Positions 53,738-62,740 of a DNA stretch of 64,000 nucleotides are shown piece after piece. Both the position numbers and the translations under genes were made by a program. The stretch's first letter is position 1, and each line of letters begins with the position of its first letter. The DNA comes from Naumannella cuiyingiana (GTDB lineage Bacteria; Actinomycetota; Actinomycetes; Propionibacteriales; Propionibacteriaceae), in assembly GCF_013408305.1 (NCBI RefSeq), contig NZ_JACBZS010000001.1, forward strand, positions 2,604,001-2,668,000. The letters run 5' to 3'. A model generated the notes under the pieces. The model saw nothing but the letters and a program-made list of their open reading frames with translations. It was not told the DNA's origin and did no database searches.

Positions 53738-55540
53738 TCACCCTAGCCGCGGTGCGTCCTCCACGGCGATGCTCGCGCCCCTGCGCTCCAGGTCCAACGC
53801 CGTGACGGTGTTCGCGCCCGCGCGGAGCAGGGGGGCCGGGCAGTACAGATTGCGCTGCGGCCCCGCGGCGTCGTAGCGGCCGAGCAGGAATCCGTTCAGC
53901 CAGACGAATCCGCGGCCGAACCCGGGGAAGGCCAACCAGCAGTCCGCGGGCTCGTCGATGATCAGCTCCGCCCGCGCCCAGCCCGGCGACCCGGCACCGG
54001 CCGCGATCGCTCCGCTCATGATCGAATCGAGCTCCGGTTCGCCGAGCTCGGGCAGCGGCAGGGGGCGGTGCTGCCAGCCGAAGGCGTACCGCCCGGTGAT
54101 CAGCACACCGCCGAGGATGCCCTTGTCCTCGAACGACCGCGGGCCGTAGTTGATCCGGCCGCGGTTCTCCACCAGCACGTCGACCCGGCCGCGCTCGCCG
54201 GTGCCCGTGAACGGCAGCCCTTCGGCGCCGGTCAGCTCGTCCAGCACGCCGAGCGGTACGCCGTCCAGCCACACCTGCGCCCGGTCGTGCAGGTCGCGCA
54301 GTCGCAGCACCTGGTCGCCCGCGGACAGCACGGGGCGGGCCGAGTAGAGCACCAGGCCCTGGTCGATGCCCAGGTCGGTGAAGGGGCGCGGCGCGATCCC
54401 CGGCAGCGGGTCGCCCGCGCGCGCCCAGTCCAGCAGACCGGGGCCGGGCCGCGTCGGTAGCTCGGTCGGGGCGAGCCGGCGGGGGGTGGCGGCGAGGCGA
54501 TCGGGCACCGGGGGCAGCTCGGCGTAGGCGCCGAAGACCGCGCGTACCGCGTGGAACTTCTCGGTCAGCGAGCCGTCCTCGGCGATCGGGGCGTCGTAGT
54601 CGTAGCTGGTTGCCGTCGGCTGGATGCGCTCCGGCAGCTCGCCCGCCGGGCCCGGGCCGGTGTTCGCGCCGGCCCAGAGCCCGAAGTTGGTGCCGCCGTG
54701 CCCCATGTAGAGGCAGACCGATCCGCCGCCGTCGAGCCCGCCGGCGTCGAGCGTCGTGCCGATCTCGGCCGCCACGTCGGAGCCGGGACGGGTGGTGTGC
54801 CGCTCGCCCCAGTGGTCGAACCAGCCGTCCCAGAACTCGATGTTGATCATCGGCTCGCCGGGGCGGCGGCGCCGCCAGACCTCCAGCGATTCCGCCGCCC
54901 GCGAGCCGAAGGTCGCGGCGGCCAGCACGCCCGGCAGTGCGCCGCCGTCGAGGAAGTAGTCCTCGCCCCCGTCGGCGGTGAAGATCAACTCGGTCACGCC
55001 GCGTTCGGCGAGCGCCCGCACGTTCCAGCGCAGATAGTCGGCGTCGTCGCCGTAGCTGCCGTACTCGTTCTCGGCCTGCCAGGCCACGATCGGACCGCCC
55101 GCCGCGGCCTGCAGCCCGGTCAGCCGCGGCAGTGCGTCGTCGAACCATTCCTCGATCGGGGCCGTCCATCGCGGATCGGCGGTACGCGGGATCAGGTCGC
55201 GCCCGGTCAGCCAGGCGGGCAGGCCGCCGTTGTCCCACTCCGCGCAGATGTAGGGCCCCGGCCGCATGATCACGTCGAGCCCGAGCCCGGCCGCCAGCTC
55301 GACGAACCGCGAGACATCGCGCCAGCCGGTGAAGTCCGGCGGTTCGGTCTCGCGCGGCTGGTGGAAGTTCCATGCGAGATAGGTGTCGACGGTGTTCGCG
55401 CCCATCGCCCGCAGCCGGGCGAGCCGGTCGGCCCACTGGTCCGGATGCACGCGGAAATAGTGGATCGCACCGGCGAGGATCCGATGCGGTACGCCGGCCC
55501 GGAGGAGCCGGCCGTCGGACCAGGTGAGCAGCGCAGCCAC
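53738..55540 (-). CDS. GH35 beta-galactosidase
   Basis: A 600-residue glycoside hydrolase family 35 enzyme releasing beta-linked galactose. It has YFRVHPDQWADRL, VDTYLAWNFHQP, the acid/base glutamate region AENEYGSYG (Glu157/Glu159) and the nucleophile region NIEFWDGWFDHWG. C-terminal jelly-roll domains contain LLGRYDAAGPQRNLY. No signal peptide is seen, so it acts on imported oligosaccharides. The GTG at 55540 is chosen because TAAGCT is 7 nt before it and the upstream residues lie in rmuC. Confidence 0.93.
   Translation of the reverse strand: MAALLTWSDGRLLRAGVPHRILAGAIHYFRVHPDQWADRLARLRAMGANTVDTYLAWNFHQPRETEPPDFTGWRDVSRFVELAAGLGLDVIMRPGPYICAEWDNGGLPAWLTGRDLIPRTADPRWTAPIEEWFDDALPRLTGLQAAAGGPIVAWQAENEYGSYGDDADYLRWNVRALAERGVTELIFTADGGEDYFLDGGALPGVLAAATFGSRAAESLEVWRRRRPGEPMINIEFWDGWFDHWGERHTTRPGSDVAAEIGTTLDAGGLDGGGSVCLYMGHGGTNFGLWAGANTGPGPAGELPERIQPTATSYDYDAPIAEDGSLTEKFHAVRAVFGAYAELPPVPDRLAATPRRLAPTELPTRPGPGLLDWARAGDPLPGIAPRPFTDLGIDQGLVLYSARPVLSAGDQVLRLRDLHDRAQVWLDGVPLGVLDELTGAEGLPFTGTGERGRVDVLVENRGRINYGPRSFEDKGILGGVLITGRYAFGWQHRPLPLPELGEPELDSIMSGAIAAGAGSPGWARAELIIDEPADCWLAFPGFGRGFVWLNGFLLGRYDAAGPQRNLYCPAPLLRAGANTVTALDLERRGASIAVEDAPRLG
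53740..53745 (-). promoter_or_regulatory. -10 box TAGGGT of the DUF2252 gene
   Basis: TAGGGT is 6 nt upstream of the ATG at 53733 on the minus strand and overlaps the stop codon region of the galactosidase gene. Confidence 0.5.
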
Positions 55541-55547
55541 GCGCGGC

Positions 55548-55553
55548 AGCTTA
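55548..55553 (-). promoter_or_regulatory. -10 box TAAGCT of the galactosidase gene
   Basis: TAAGCT is 7 nt before the GTG at 55540 and overlaps the last codon and stop of rmuC. Confidence 0.5.
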
Positions 55554-57095
55554 GCCAGCCGCGTCGCGCCGGTCGGTACGCCCGGCCGGGCGCGGGCCGG
55601 CCTCCTCGACGAGGTCGAACAGGTCGGGCTCGCCACGGCGGAGCTGGTCGGCCTCCGGCAGCCGGTCATCGGCGCGGCCCAGCATCGGGGCGACCCCGGC
55701 CGCGTCGTCGACCAGCTCGGCCTGGCTCACCCGACGCACGGGCTCCTCGACCGCCGACGAGGCCGCCAGCTCGGCATCGCTCACCCGCAGCTCGGAGAAC
55801 CGCCGCGCGCTGACCAGCACCCGGGTCTCCAGGGACGACAGGGTCGAGTTGTAGGCCGTGACGGCGCGCTCGATCGCCCGGCCCAGTCGGTCGAAGTGGT
55901 TGCCCATGGTGCCGAGCCGGTCGTGCAGCTCGCGGCCGAGTCGGAACACCTCTGCCGCGGACTCGGCGAGCGCGGCCTGCTTCCACCCGTAGGCCACGGC
56001 GCGCAGGGTCGCGATCAGCGTGGTCGGCGTGGCCAGCACGATGTTGCGCGCGGCGGCGAACTCGTGCAGATCCGGCGCCTGGGCCAGCGCCTCGGCACCG
56101 AGCGCCTCGCTCGGCAGGAACAGGATCGTGAACTCGGGGCTGCCCTCCTCGGCCTGCCAGTAGCGCTTGTCGCTGAGCTGGGTGATGTGGCCACGGACGT
56201 TGGTGGCGAACCGCGCCAGGGCGGCGGAGCGGGAGGCGTCGTCGGCTGCCTCGTGGGCGTCCAGGAAGGACGCCAGCGGCACCTTCGCATCGACGAACAG
56301 GCACTTGCCATCGCCGAGGGAGACGCGCATGTCCGGGCGTACCGCCTTGTCATCGGCAGACGTCGTGTGCTGGGTGGTGAAGTCGCAGTGCTCGATCATC
56401 CCGGCCACCTCGGCGACCCGCTTGAGCTGCAGCTCGCCCCAGGCGCCGCGCTGGTGCGGCTTGCGCAGCGCGGTGGCCAGCGCGTGGGTCTCCCGGCGCA
56501 GGTGCTCACCGGTTGCCTGGACGGCCTGCACCTGGTTGCGCAGGTCGGTGGCGAGTGCGACGCGCTCCTTCTCCACGGTGGTCAGCCGGTCGGAGAAGCG
56601 GGCGAGGGTCTCGGCGACCGGCCGGAGGAGTTGCTCGGTGGCGCGCAACCGCTCCTGGGCGCGCGCATCGGCCTGCTTGTCCTGGGCCGCGAGCTGCTCG
56701 GCCGACAACGCCTTGAACTGCGCGACCAGGGCGTCGCGGTCGGCGCGCAACCGCTCGGCGGCCTCCCGGGCCGCATCGCGCTCGGCGCGGGCGCTGGCCA
56801 GCTCGGCCGACACGGCGGCGGCCTCGGCCTGGGCATTCGCCGCCTCGGCGCGGGCGTCGGCGATCGCGGCCTGGCCCGACGAGAGCCGCTCGCGCACGGC
56901 GGCCGCCTCGGCGCGGGCGCGCTCGGCGTCGGCGCGGGACCGCTCGATCTCGGCCTGACCCCGGGCGTTCGCCGCCTGCTCGCGCGCCGTCTGCTCGCCG
57001 GCCGTCGATGCCGCCCGCGCGCGCAGCACCAGCCAGACCGTGCCCGCGCCGAACGCCAGTCCGATCAGCAACATCCCGATGCCAACGATCTCCAT
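55551..57095 (-). CDS. rmuC: DNA recombination protein RmuC
   Basis: A 514-residue RmuC family protein. An N-terminal membrane helix (IGMLLIGLAFGAGTVWLVL) is followed by a long Ala/Glu/Arg coiled coil (about residues 30-185) and the nuclease-like core, with GAWGELQLKRVAEVAGM, RPDMRVSLGDGKCLFVDAKVP and LATPTTLIATLRAVAYGW. RmuC limits rearrangements at inverted repeats. The C-terminal 80 residues extend beyond the core and are variable. Starts at the ATG at 57095. Confidence 0.93.
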   Translation of the reverse strand: MEIVGIGMLLIGLAFGAGTVWLVLRARAASTAGEQTAREQAANARGQAEIERSRADAERARAEAAAVRERLSSGQAAIADARAEAANAQAEAAAVSAELASARAERDAAREAAERLRADRDALVAQFKALSAEQLAAQDKQADARAQERLRATEQLLRPVAETLARFSDRLTTVEKERVALATDLRNQVQAVQATGEHLRRETHALATALRKPHQRGAWGELQLKRVAEVAGMIEHCDFTTQHTTSADDKAVRPDMRVSLGDGKCLFVDAKVPLASFLDAHEAADDASRSAALARFATNVRGHITQLSDKRYWQAEEGSPEFTILFLPSEALGAEALAQAPDLHEFAAARNIVLATPTTLIATLRAVAYGWKQAALAESAAEVFRLGRELHDRLGTMGNHFDRLGRAIERAVTAYNSTLSSLETRVLVSARRFSELRVSDAELAASSAVEEPVRRVSQAELVDDAAGVAPMLGRADDRLPEADQLRRGEPDLFDLVEEAGPRPAGRTDRRDAAG

Positions 57096-57145
57096 GCCCC
57101 CATCTTGGCGTCCGCCACCGACAAGCGGCCGGACCACGCGCCGCC

Positions 57146-58153
57146 CTAGCGGACGATGTCGGCGCGTCGGGCGACGATCAGATCGTCGGCGCTGAGGTGG
57201 GTGAGGTCCCCGTGATGGGTGAGCGCGAGGGCGGCGGCCCGCAGCCCGGTCCCGATGCCCGCATCCACATCGTCGTCCAGCCAGCCGTGCAGTACGCCCC
57301 CGATGAAGGCATCGCCCGCGCCGGGGCGGTCGCGTACCGGCACCCAGCGCACCGGGTGCGAGCGCAGCCCCTCCGCGGACGCGCGATGCACCCCGGCGGT
57401 GCCGTCGGTGGTGATCACCGTCTCGATGTCGAAGCGCTGCTGCAGTTCGGCGGCGACCGTCGCGCCGGCGTGCGGGATCCGGAGCACGGTATTGGCGTCG
57501 GTCCGCGAGCAGAACAAGATGTCGATCCGAGACAGCCAGGGGGTGATCGTGGCCCTGGCGCGGTCGGCGGACCACAGTTGATCGCGGTGATTGACGTCCA
57601 GCGCGACCGCAACGCCGTGCCGATGGGCGAGGTCGATCGCGTGGTCGACCACGCCGGCCGTCGCCTCGGTCAGTGCGGCGGTGATCCCGGAGACGAACAG
57701 CACGCTGGTGTCCAACAAGACATCCCAGTCGAAGTCGTCGATCGCGAGATCGCGGAACGGGGTGTGCTCGCGGTCGTAGCGCACCCGGGCGGGAACGGCG
57801 CCCCCGTTGGGTTCGAGGAAGTACAGCGCCACCCGGCCGTCGCGGCGCAGCGCCTGGGAGGTGTCGACGCCGACCGCGCGGTACTCGCGCAGAATCCGGT
57901 CGCCGAGCTCGCCGTCGGGCACGACCGTCGCCCATGCGGTACGCCGTTGCAACTGCGCGAGCAGGCCGGCGACATTGGCCTCGGAGCAGGCAGCGGTCAC
58001 GCGGAGCCGGTTCGTCGTGGCCAGGCGATCGCCGGCCGGAACCGTGAGGCGGAGCTGGCCCTCACCGAAGGTGCTGACGTCGAAGCGGGTGTCGTCGGCG
58101 CCGGCGGGATCGTCGGGCAGGGCTCGTCGCGCGATGCCGTGGCTGCCGGTCAT
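57146..58153 (-). CDS. PfkB family sugar kinase, 2-keto-3-deoxygluconate kinase-like
   Basis: A 335-residue ribokinase-fold enzyme. The ATP/catalytic motif RPGAGDAFIGGVLHG carries the general base Asp. The N-terminal sugar-binding GEGQLRL and the ASEANVA-like segment CSEANVAGLLAQL follow KdgK-type kinases. It is divergent from a SorC-type sugar-responsive regulator, which supports a role in sugar-acid or deoxy-sugar use. The sugar itself is not fixed by sequence. A CACAT-N2-ATGTG repeat lies 15 nt before the ATG. Confidence 0.86.
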   Translation of the reverse strand: MTGSHGIARRALPDDPAGADDTRFDVSTFGEGQLRLTVPAGDRLATTNRLRVTAACSEANVAGLLAQLQRRTAWATVVPDGELGDRILREYRAVGVDTSQALRRDGRVALYFLEPNGGAVPARVRYDREHTPFRDLAIDDFDWDVLLDTSVLFVSGITAALTEATAGVVDHAIDLAHRHGVAVALDVNHRDQLWSADRARATITPWLSRIDILFCSRTDANTVLRIPHAGATVAAELQQRFDIETVITTDGTAGVHRASAEGLRSHPVRWVPVRDRPGAGDAFIGGVLHGWLDDDVDAGIGTGLRAAALALTHHGDLTHLSADDLIVARRADIVR

Positions 58154-58167
58154 GGCCGCCCGGTGAT

Positions 58168-58179
58168 CACATACATGTG
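58168..58179. promoter_or_regulatory. inverted repeat CACATACATGTG before the sugar kinase
   Basis: 5-bp arms with a 2-nt spacer, 14 nt upstream of the kinase ATG, directly next to a GTGATCAC palindrome. Confidence 0.4.
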
Positions 58180-58525
58180 CCTGCCCCCGTGTGTCGCGCC
58201 CGCCGTCGATGATCGGCGGGGCCGCGCGGGCCCGGTCGGCGGGTCCCGCGTGGGCTGACGTTACTCGGCCTGGAGCGGGCGGCTGCGGAGGCTGGCCGGG
58301 AGGCAGCGGAACCGCCGCGCGGATGACGCGGCGGCCCGCAGGAACGCCCGACTCGACTGGCTGTGATGACTCCCCCCGGAGCAGCCACCGTCTTCTCGGC
58401 GTGGCGATGCCGGTCGCACAGATGTGCCCGTCGCCTGGTTCGCCGCAGGTCATCGCTGACCCGGCGGGTGGGCCGTTCGGGGGCACACGCTACGTTGCGT
58501 TCCGGTGATCCAGCCAGTTGGACAC

Positions 58526-58539
58526 TGAACGTATGTTCA
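58526..58539. promoter_or_regulatory. operator candidate TGAAC-GTAT-GTTCA
   Basis: An inverted repeat about 110 nt upstream of the SorC start, of the kind bound by SorC/DeoR-type regulators. It shares half-sites with the palindrome at 7980-7991. Confidence 0.5.
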
Positions 58540-58646
58540 CGGATCGGCCGAGTGGCCGCGGTTGGAAGGGGTATTGCCGCGGGGGCCGGTGGTTCCGCAC
58601 ACAATTTCGGGGCCGGTGTGGCGGATGTGGCGGGGGAATGGGCGAG

Positions 58647-59603
58647 ATGAGCCGGGAGCGGGTGCTGTTGCTGTTGCGCGTCGCGCGGCACTACTACGAG
58701 TTCGGCTGGGACCAGGCCAGGATCGCCGAGGTCGAGGGCGTCTCGCGGCCGACGGTCTCCCGGCTGCTCGCGGAGGCGCGGCGGCGAGGCATCGTCCGGA
58801 TCGAGATCGGGCATCCGAGCGAGCGTGCCATCGAGCTCGAGGAGCGGCTCGCCCGGCGGTACGCGCTCAGCGGCGGCGCGCGGGTGGCCGCCGTTGATCC
58901 CGGCGCTCCTCTGAACTCTGCCCTCGGACAGGTGCTCGGCGAGATCCTGCAGGAGTGTGTGGCCGATGACTCGGTGATCGCGGCCTCCACGGGCGGCACC
59001 GTTTCGGAGTTGATCGAGGAACTGCCGAGCTGGCATCGGCCGGGGGTGGTGGTCGTCCAGATGATCGGCCTGCTCGACCAGGCGAACCCGATCATGGACG
59101 GCTCCGACATCGCGCGCCGGCTGGCACGGGCGTTCGGCGGCACCCACCGGGTCCTGCCCGCCCCGCTGATCGTCTCCGATGCGCGGGTGGCCGGCGGGCT
59201 GCGGCGGGAGAGCGCCGTCGCGACGGCGCTCGCGCTCGGGTCGCGGGCCGATGTCGCGGTGGTCGGCATCGGCGCCACCGGATCGGGACGGACGAACATC
59301 TTCGACGGGTTGCTCGCTCCCGCGGAGGAGGCCGAGATCGCCGAGCTCGGCGCCGTCGGGCACATCCTGGGCCGGCACTTCGACGCGGACGGCCGCTTCC
59401 TGGACCATCCGATCCACCAGCGGCTGATGGCGGTATCCGCCGAGCGACTCAGTGAGATTCCGTGCGTGATCGCGGCGGCCTACGGCCCGCAGAAGGTACG
59501 CGCGATCACCGCTGCGCTGTCGGCGGGGTGGGTCGACTGGTTGATCACCGATGCCGACACGGCCAGCACGCTGGTCGACGCGGAACCACCGGCGCCCGCC
59601 TGA
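58647..59603 (+). CDS. SorC/DeoR-type sugar-binding transcriptional regulator
   Basis: A 318-residue SorC family regulator. The N-terminal helix-turn-helix (ARHYYEFGWDQARIAEVEG, then VSRPTVSRLLAEARRRGIV) is followed by the sugar-phosphate sensor domain with STGGTVSELIEE, VVVVQMIGL, VVGIGATGSG and VGHILGRHFD. An ATG at 58638 is also possible, but GGGGGA abuts it and is 9 nt from the ATG at 58647. It probably controls the divergent sugar kinase in response to its phosphorylated product. Confidence 0.88.
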   Translation: MSRERVLLLLRVARHYYEFGWDQARIAEVEGVSRPTVSRLLAEARRRGIVRIEIGHPSERAIELEERLARRYALSGGARVAAVDPGAPLNSALGQVLGEILQECVADDSVIAASTGGTVSELIEELPSWHRPGVVVVQMIGLLDQANPIMDGSDIARRLARAFGGTHRVLPAPLIVSDARVAGGLRRESAVATALALGSRADVAVVGIGATGSGRTNIFDGLLAPAEEAEIAELGAVGHILGRHFDADGRFLDHPIHQRLMAVSAERLSEIPCVIAAAYGPQKVRAITAALSAGWVDWLITDADTASTLVDAEPPAPA

Positions 59604-59656
59604 TCAATCCCGCTTGATCAACTCCGCTTGATCAGCTCCGCTTGATCAACTGCCGG
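59601..59656. repeat. 14-bp tandem repeat with TGATCA cores
   Basis: Units at 59601-59614, 59615-59628 and 59629-59642 (consensus TGATCAACTCCGCT), plus a partial fourth from 59643. The first unit contains the SorC stop codon. It lies between convergent genes. Confidence 0.8.
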
Positions 59657-59660
59657 TCGG

Positions 59661-60104
59661 TCAACGGTCGAGCCGCAACTGCGGCCCGACCGCGTGTCGC
59701 AGATGCACGAAACTCTCGGTGGCGGTCACATTCTCCAGCGACCGGATCTGCTCGATCACGGTCAGGAACTCCTCGTCGCTGCGGCAGGCCACCTCGGCGA
59801 GCAGGTCCACCGAGCCGGCGGTGAACACCACCGAGGTGACGCTGGGCAGCGCGGCCATCCGCTCGGCGATCGGTTGCAACGGGCCGTCGGTGCGTACCCC
59901 GATCGTGCCGCGCCGGTCGAAGCCCAGCGCCGCGGGATCCGGCACGGCGACGATCCGCATCAGCCCGGATTCGATCATGCGGGCCACGCGCTGCCGGACG
60001 GCTGCCTCCGACAGGCCGACATCCTTGCCGAGGGCCGCATAGGAGCGGCGCCCGTCGCGCTGCAACGCGACCAGGATCGCGCGCGAGACCTCGTCCGGGC
60101 TCAC
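59661..60104 (-). CDS. Lrp/AsnC family regulator
   Basis: A 147-residue leucine-responsive-type regulator. Helix-turn-helix at about residues 5-60 (RSYAALGKDVGLSEAAVRQR), then a RAM effector domain (VTSVVFTAGSVDLLAEVACR). The GTG at 60104 overlaps the ald stop (GTGA). Being coupled to alanine dehydrogenase, it is likely a local regulator responding to alanine. Confidence 0.9.
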   Translation of the reverse strand: MSPDEVSRAILVALQRDGRRSYAALGKDVGLSEAAVRQRVARMIESGLMRIVAVPDPAALGFDRRGTIGVRTDGPLQPIAERMAALPSVTSVVFTAGSVDLLAEVACRSDEEFLTVIEQIRSLENVTATESFVHLRHAVGPQLRLDR

Positions 60105-61219
60105 TCGGCGAGCACCTGTGCCTGCGGGGTCACGGGGATACCGAATGCCGCACCGACCGGCTCCTCGGTGAGCCGGCCGCCGTGGGTGTTCAGCCCCCGG
60201 GCCAGGGCCGGGTCGGCGCGCAGCGCCGGCAGCGTTCCCCGGTCGGCCAGCGCGGCAGCGTAGGGCAGCGTGACATTGGTCAGCGCGCGGGTCGAGGTGT
60301 GCGGCACCGCGCCCGGCATGTTCGCCACGCAGTAGAAGATCGTCTCGCCGACGCGGTAGGTCGGATCGGAGTGCGTGGTGGGCCGCGAGTCCTCGAAGCA
60401 GCCACCCTGGTCGATGGAGATGTCGACGAGCACCGCGCCCGGCTTCATCTTCTGCACCAGCGAATGCGGGATCACGGTCGGCGCCTTCGCGCCCGGAATC
60501 AGGACGGCGCCGATGATCATGTCGGCCTCGACCGCCTGCTGCTCGACCTCCCACGGCGTCGAGACCAGCGTGCGTACCCGATTGCCGAAGATCTTGTCGG
60601 CCGCTCGCAGCTTGTCGACGTTGAGGTCGAGCAGGGAGACGTCGGCGCCCATCCCGACGGCGATCTGGGCGGCGTTCATGCCCGCCACGCCGGCCCCGAT
60701 CACGACCACGCGGGCCGGCGCGACGCCGGGCACGCCACCCGGCAGCACGCCGCGGCCGCCGTAGGGACGCATCAGTTGGTACGCCCCGGCCTGCGGCGCC
60801 AGCCGTCCGGCCACCTCGCTCATCGGCGCCAGCAGCGGCAGTTCGCCGGTCGCCGTCTGGACGGTCTCGTAGGCGATGCCGGTGACCTGCTTGTCGAGCA
60901 GTTCGCGGGTCAGCTCCGGAGCCGAGGCCAGGTGCAGATAGGTGAACAGCGTCAGGCCCGGCCGCAGTCGGCCGAACTCCTCGGCGACCGGTTCCTTGAC
61001 CTTGAGCACCAGTTCGGCCCGGCCCCAGGTGTCGTCGGCGCCCGGCACGATCTGCGCGCCGGCCTCGGCGTACTCGGCGTCGGTGATCGCCGAGCCGAGG
61101 CCCGCGCCGGCCTGGACCAACACCTCGTGGCCCCGACGAGTCAGTTCGCTGGCCCCGGCCGGGGTCAGCGCGACCCGGTACTCGTTGTTCTTCACTTCGG
61201 TGGGTACGCCGACGCGCAT
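60101..61219 (-). CDS. ald: alanine dehydrogenase
   Basis: Ald (372 residues), which interconverts L-alanine and pyruvate with NADH and ammonia. It opens MRVGVPTEVKNNEYRVALT. It has YLHLASAPELT, the cofactor loop VVIGAGVAGMNAAQIA and GGCFEDSRPTTHSDPTY. The ATG at 61219 has AAGGAG 6 nt upstream, unlike its leaderless neighbours. It is followed by an overlapping lrp-type gene. Confidence 0.95.
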   Translation of the reverse strand: MRVGVPTEVKNNEYRVALTPAGASELTRRGHEVLVQAGAGLGSAITDAEYAEAGAQIVPGADDTWGRAELVLKVKEPVAEEFGRLRPGLTLFTYLHLASAPELTRELLDKQVTGIAYETVQTATGELPLLAPMSEVAGRLAPQAGAYQLMRPYGGRGVLPGGVPGVAPARVVVIGAGVAGMNAAQIAVGMGADVSLLDLNVDKLRAADKIFGNRVRTLVSTPWEVEQQAVEADMIIGAVLIPGAKAPTVIPHSLVQKMKPGAVLVDISIDQGGCFEDSRPTTHSDPTYRVGETIFYCVANMPGAVPHTSTRALTNVTLPYAAALADRGTLPALRADPALARGLNTHGGRLTEEPVGAAFGIPVTPQAQVLAE

Positions 61220-61360
61220 CTGCTTCTCCTTCGAGGCGGTTGCTTGCCTCTCATTGTCGGCCGGTCGCAGGCAGATGTGCAATGGATTCGGTGGGACTTT
61301 TCATCCTCGACCACGCATCCAGTTGCAGTCGCGCCGATTCGGTGCGGATTCGGAGGGCTC

Positions 61361-61366
61361 TAGAGT
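61361..61366 (+). promoter_or_regulatory. -10 box TAGAGT of the M18 aminopeptidase gene
   Basis: TAGAGT is followed by 7 nt and the ATG at 61374, a leaderless arrangement. Confidence 0.55.
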
Positions 61367-61373
61367 CGCGGTC

Positions 61374-62633
61374 ATGGATGCACCGACCCGTGATCTGGCC
61401 GACTTCGTGATCGCCTCGCCGACCTCCTTCCACGCCGCGGGCGAGGTCGCGCGACGGCTGCGGGCGGCCGGCTGGGCCGAGCAGCGGGCCGACGAGCGGT
61501 GGGATGCCGCTCCCGGCGGGCATTTCCTGGTCCGCGGCGGGGCAGTGCTCGCCTGGTGGGTACCCGAGGGCGCGGGGGCGGCGTCGGCGTACCGGATCGT
61601 CGGCGCGCACACCGACTCACCCGGGTTCAAGCTCAAGCCGAACCCGCAGTTGCGGCGGTTCGGCTGGGACCAGGTGGGGGTGGAGATCTACGGCGGGCCG
61701 CTGCTGGCCAGTTGGACCGATCGCGATCTCGGGTTGGCCGGGCGCGTGGTCGACGTCGAGGGCAACGAGGCGCTCGTCCGGACCGGTGCGATCATGCGGA
61801 TCCCGGAGCTCGCGATTCACCTCGACCGCTCGGTCAACGAGCAGGGATTGAAGCTCGGCCGGCAGGCGCACACCGCGCCGGTCATCGGCCTGGGCGAGCG
61901 CGACCTGGTGTCGACACTGCTCGACGGGTCGGGCCTGCCCGGTGATCCGGTCGGCTTCGACGTGTACGCCTATGACACCCAGCCGCCCGCGGTGGTGGGC
62001 GATGCCGGCGAGTACTTCGCCAGCGGGCGGCTCGACAATCTGTCCAGCGTGCACGCCGGGCTGACCGCGTTGCTGAATCATGATCAGGAGTCGGGTGATC
62101 ATGGTCCGGACGTCCGGGTGCTGGCCGCATTCGATCATGAGGAGGTGGGCAGCGGGAGTGCCACCGGCGCCTCGGGTGCGCTGCTGGAGGGCGTGCTGCG
62201 GCGTACCTCAGGCGCGCTCGGTGCCGACGGTGATCAGCACGAGGCGATGCTCGCGCGGTCCTTCCACGTGTCTTCCGATGCGGGGCACGCCGTGCATCCG
62301 AACTATGCCGAGCGGCACGATCCGGCGAACCATCCGCTGCTGAACGGCGGCCCGCTGCTCAAGATCAACGCCAACCAGCGCTATGCGACCGACGGGCCCG
62401 GCGCCGTCCGATGGGCGCGGGCATGCCACGCGGCGGGGGTCGAGCTGCAGCCGTTCGTGTCGAACAACGACATCCCGTGCGGCAGCACGATCGGTCCGCT
62501 GACGGCGACGCGGCTCGGCATCGACACGGTCGATGTCGGCGTACCGCTGCTCAGCATGCATTCGGTGCGGGAGTTCGCGGGTACGCGCGATCTCGCCGGT
62601 CTCGCCGCGGCGCTCCGCGCGTACCTGTGGTGA
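61374..62633 (+). CDS. M18 family aminopeptidase
   Basis: A 419-residue zinc aminopeptidase (aspartyl aminopeptidase/ApeB type). Metal ligands are in VGAHTDSPGFKLK, SGRLDNLSSVHAG and AFDHEEVGSGS. The C-terminal SNNDIPCGSTIGP and LLSMHSVREF complete the active site. It removes N-terminal residues from peptides in the cytoplasm. The start is fixed by the TAGAGT box. Confidence 0.93.
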   Translation: MDAPTRDLADFVIASPTSFHAAGEVARRLRAAGWAEQRADERWDAAPGGHFLVRGGAVLAWWVPEGAGAASAYRIVGAHTDSPGFKLKPNPQLRRFGWDQVGVEIYGGPLLASWTDRDLGLAGRVVDVEGNEALVRTGAIMRIPELAIHLDRSVNEQGLKLGRQAHTAPVIGLGERDLVSTLLDGSGLPGDPVGFDVYAYDTQPPAVVGDAGEYFASGRLDNLSSVHAGLTALLNHDQESGDHGPDVRVLAAFDHEEVGSGSATGASGALLEGVLRRTSGALGADGDQHEAMLARSFHVSSDAGHAVHPNYAERHDPANHPLLNGGPLLKINANQRYATDGPGAVRWARACHAAGVELQPFVSNNDIPCGSTIGPLTATRLGIDTVDVGVPLLSMHSVREFAGTRDLAGLAAALRAYLW

Positions 62634-62639
62634 ACGGTT

Positions 62640-62730
62640 CCTTTCTGGTCAGCAAAATCCGGGGGCAGCGGGAACGGAGTACGGCAGGCTGTCGTTCGAA
62701 GTGTTGAAATGTCAACCACTGACCGAAAGG
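62640..62730 (+). promoter_or_regulatory. possible ribosome-site-sequestering stem upstream of doxX
   Basis: CCTTTC-t-GGTCAG (62640-62652) is complementary to CTGACC-GAAAGG (62719-62730), 12 bp with one bulged base. The right arm includes the AAAGG that should serve the ATG at 62741. Inside the loop, GTTGA-AATG-TCAAC (62703-62716) forms a second small inverted repeat. Confidence 0.4.
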
Positions 62731-62740
62731 GCAGCAACCC

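Larger units (their letters stand above)
58154..58646. other. 493-nt divergent intergenic region between sugar kinase and SorC regulator
   Basis: No gene with a sound start and composition was found. Apart from two inverted repeats (58168-58179 and 58526-58539) the stretch holds nothing I can assign. It is long for this gene-dense window. Confidence 0.5.

Noticed and set aside
58191-58508. A 105-codon plus-strand frame in the sorC-kinase intergenic region
   Set aside because: No ribosome site or -10 box at its start and a low-complexity composition; a gene call is not supported.
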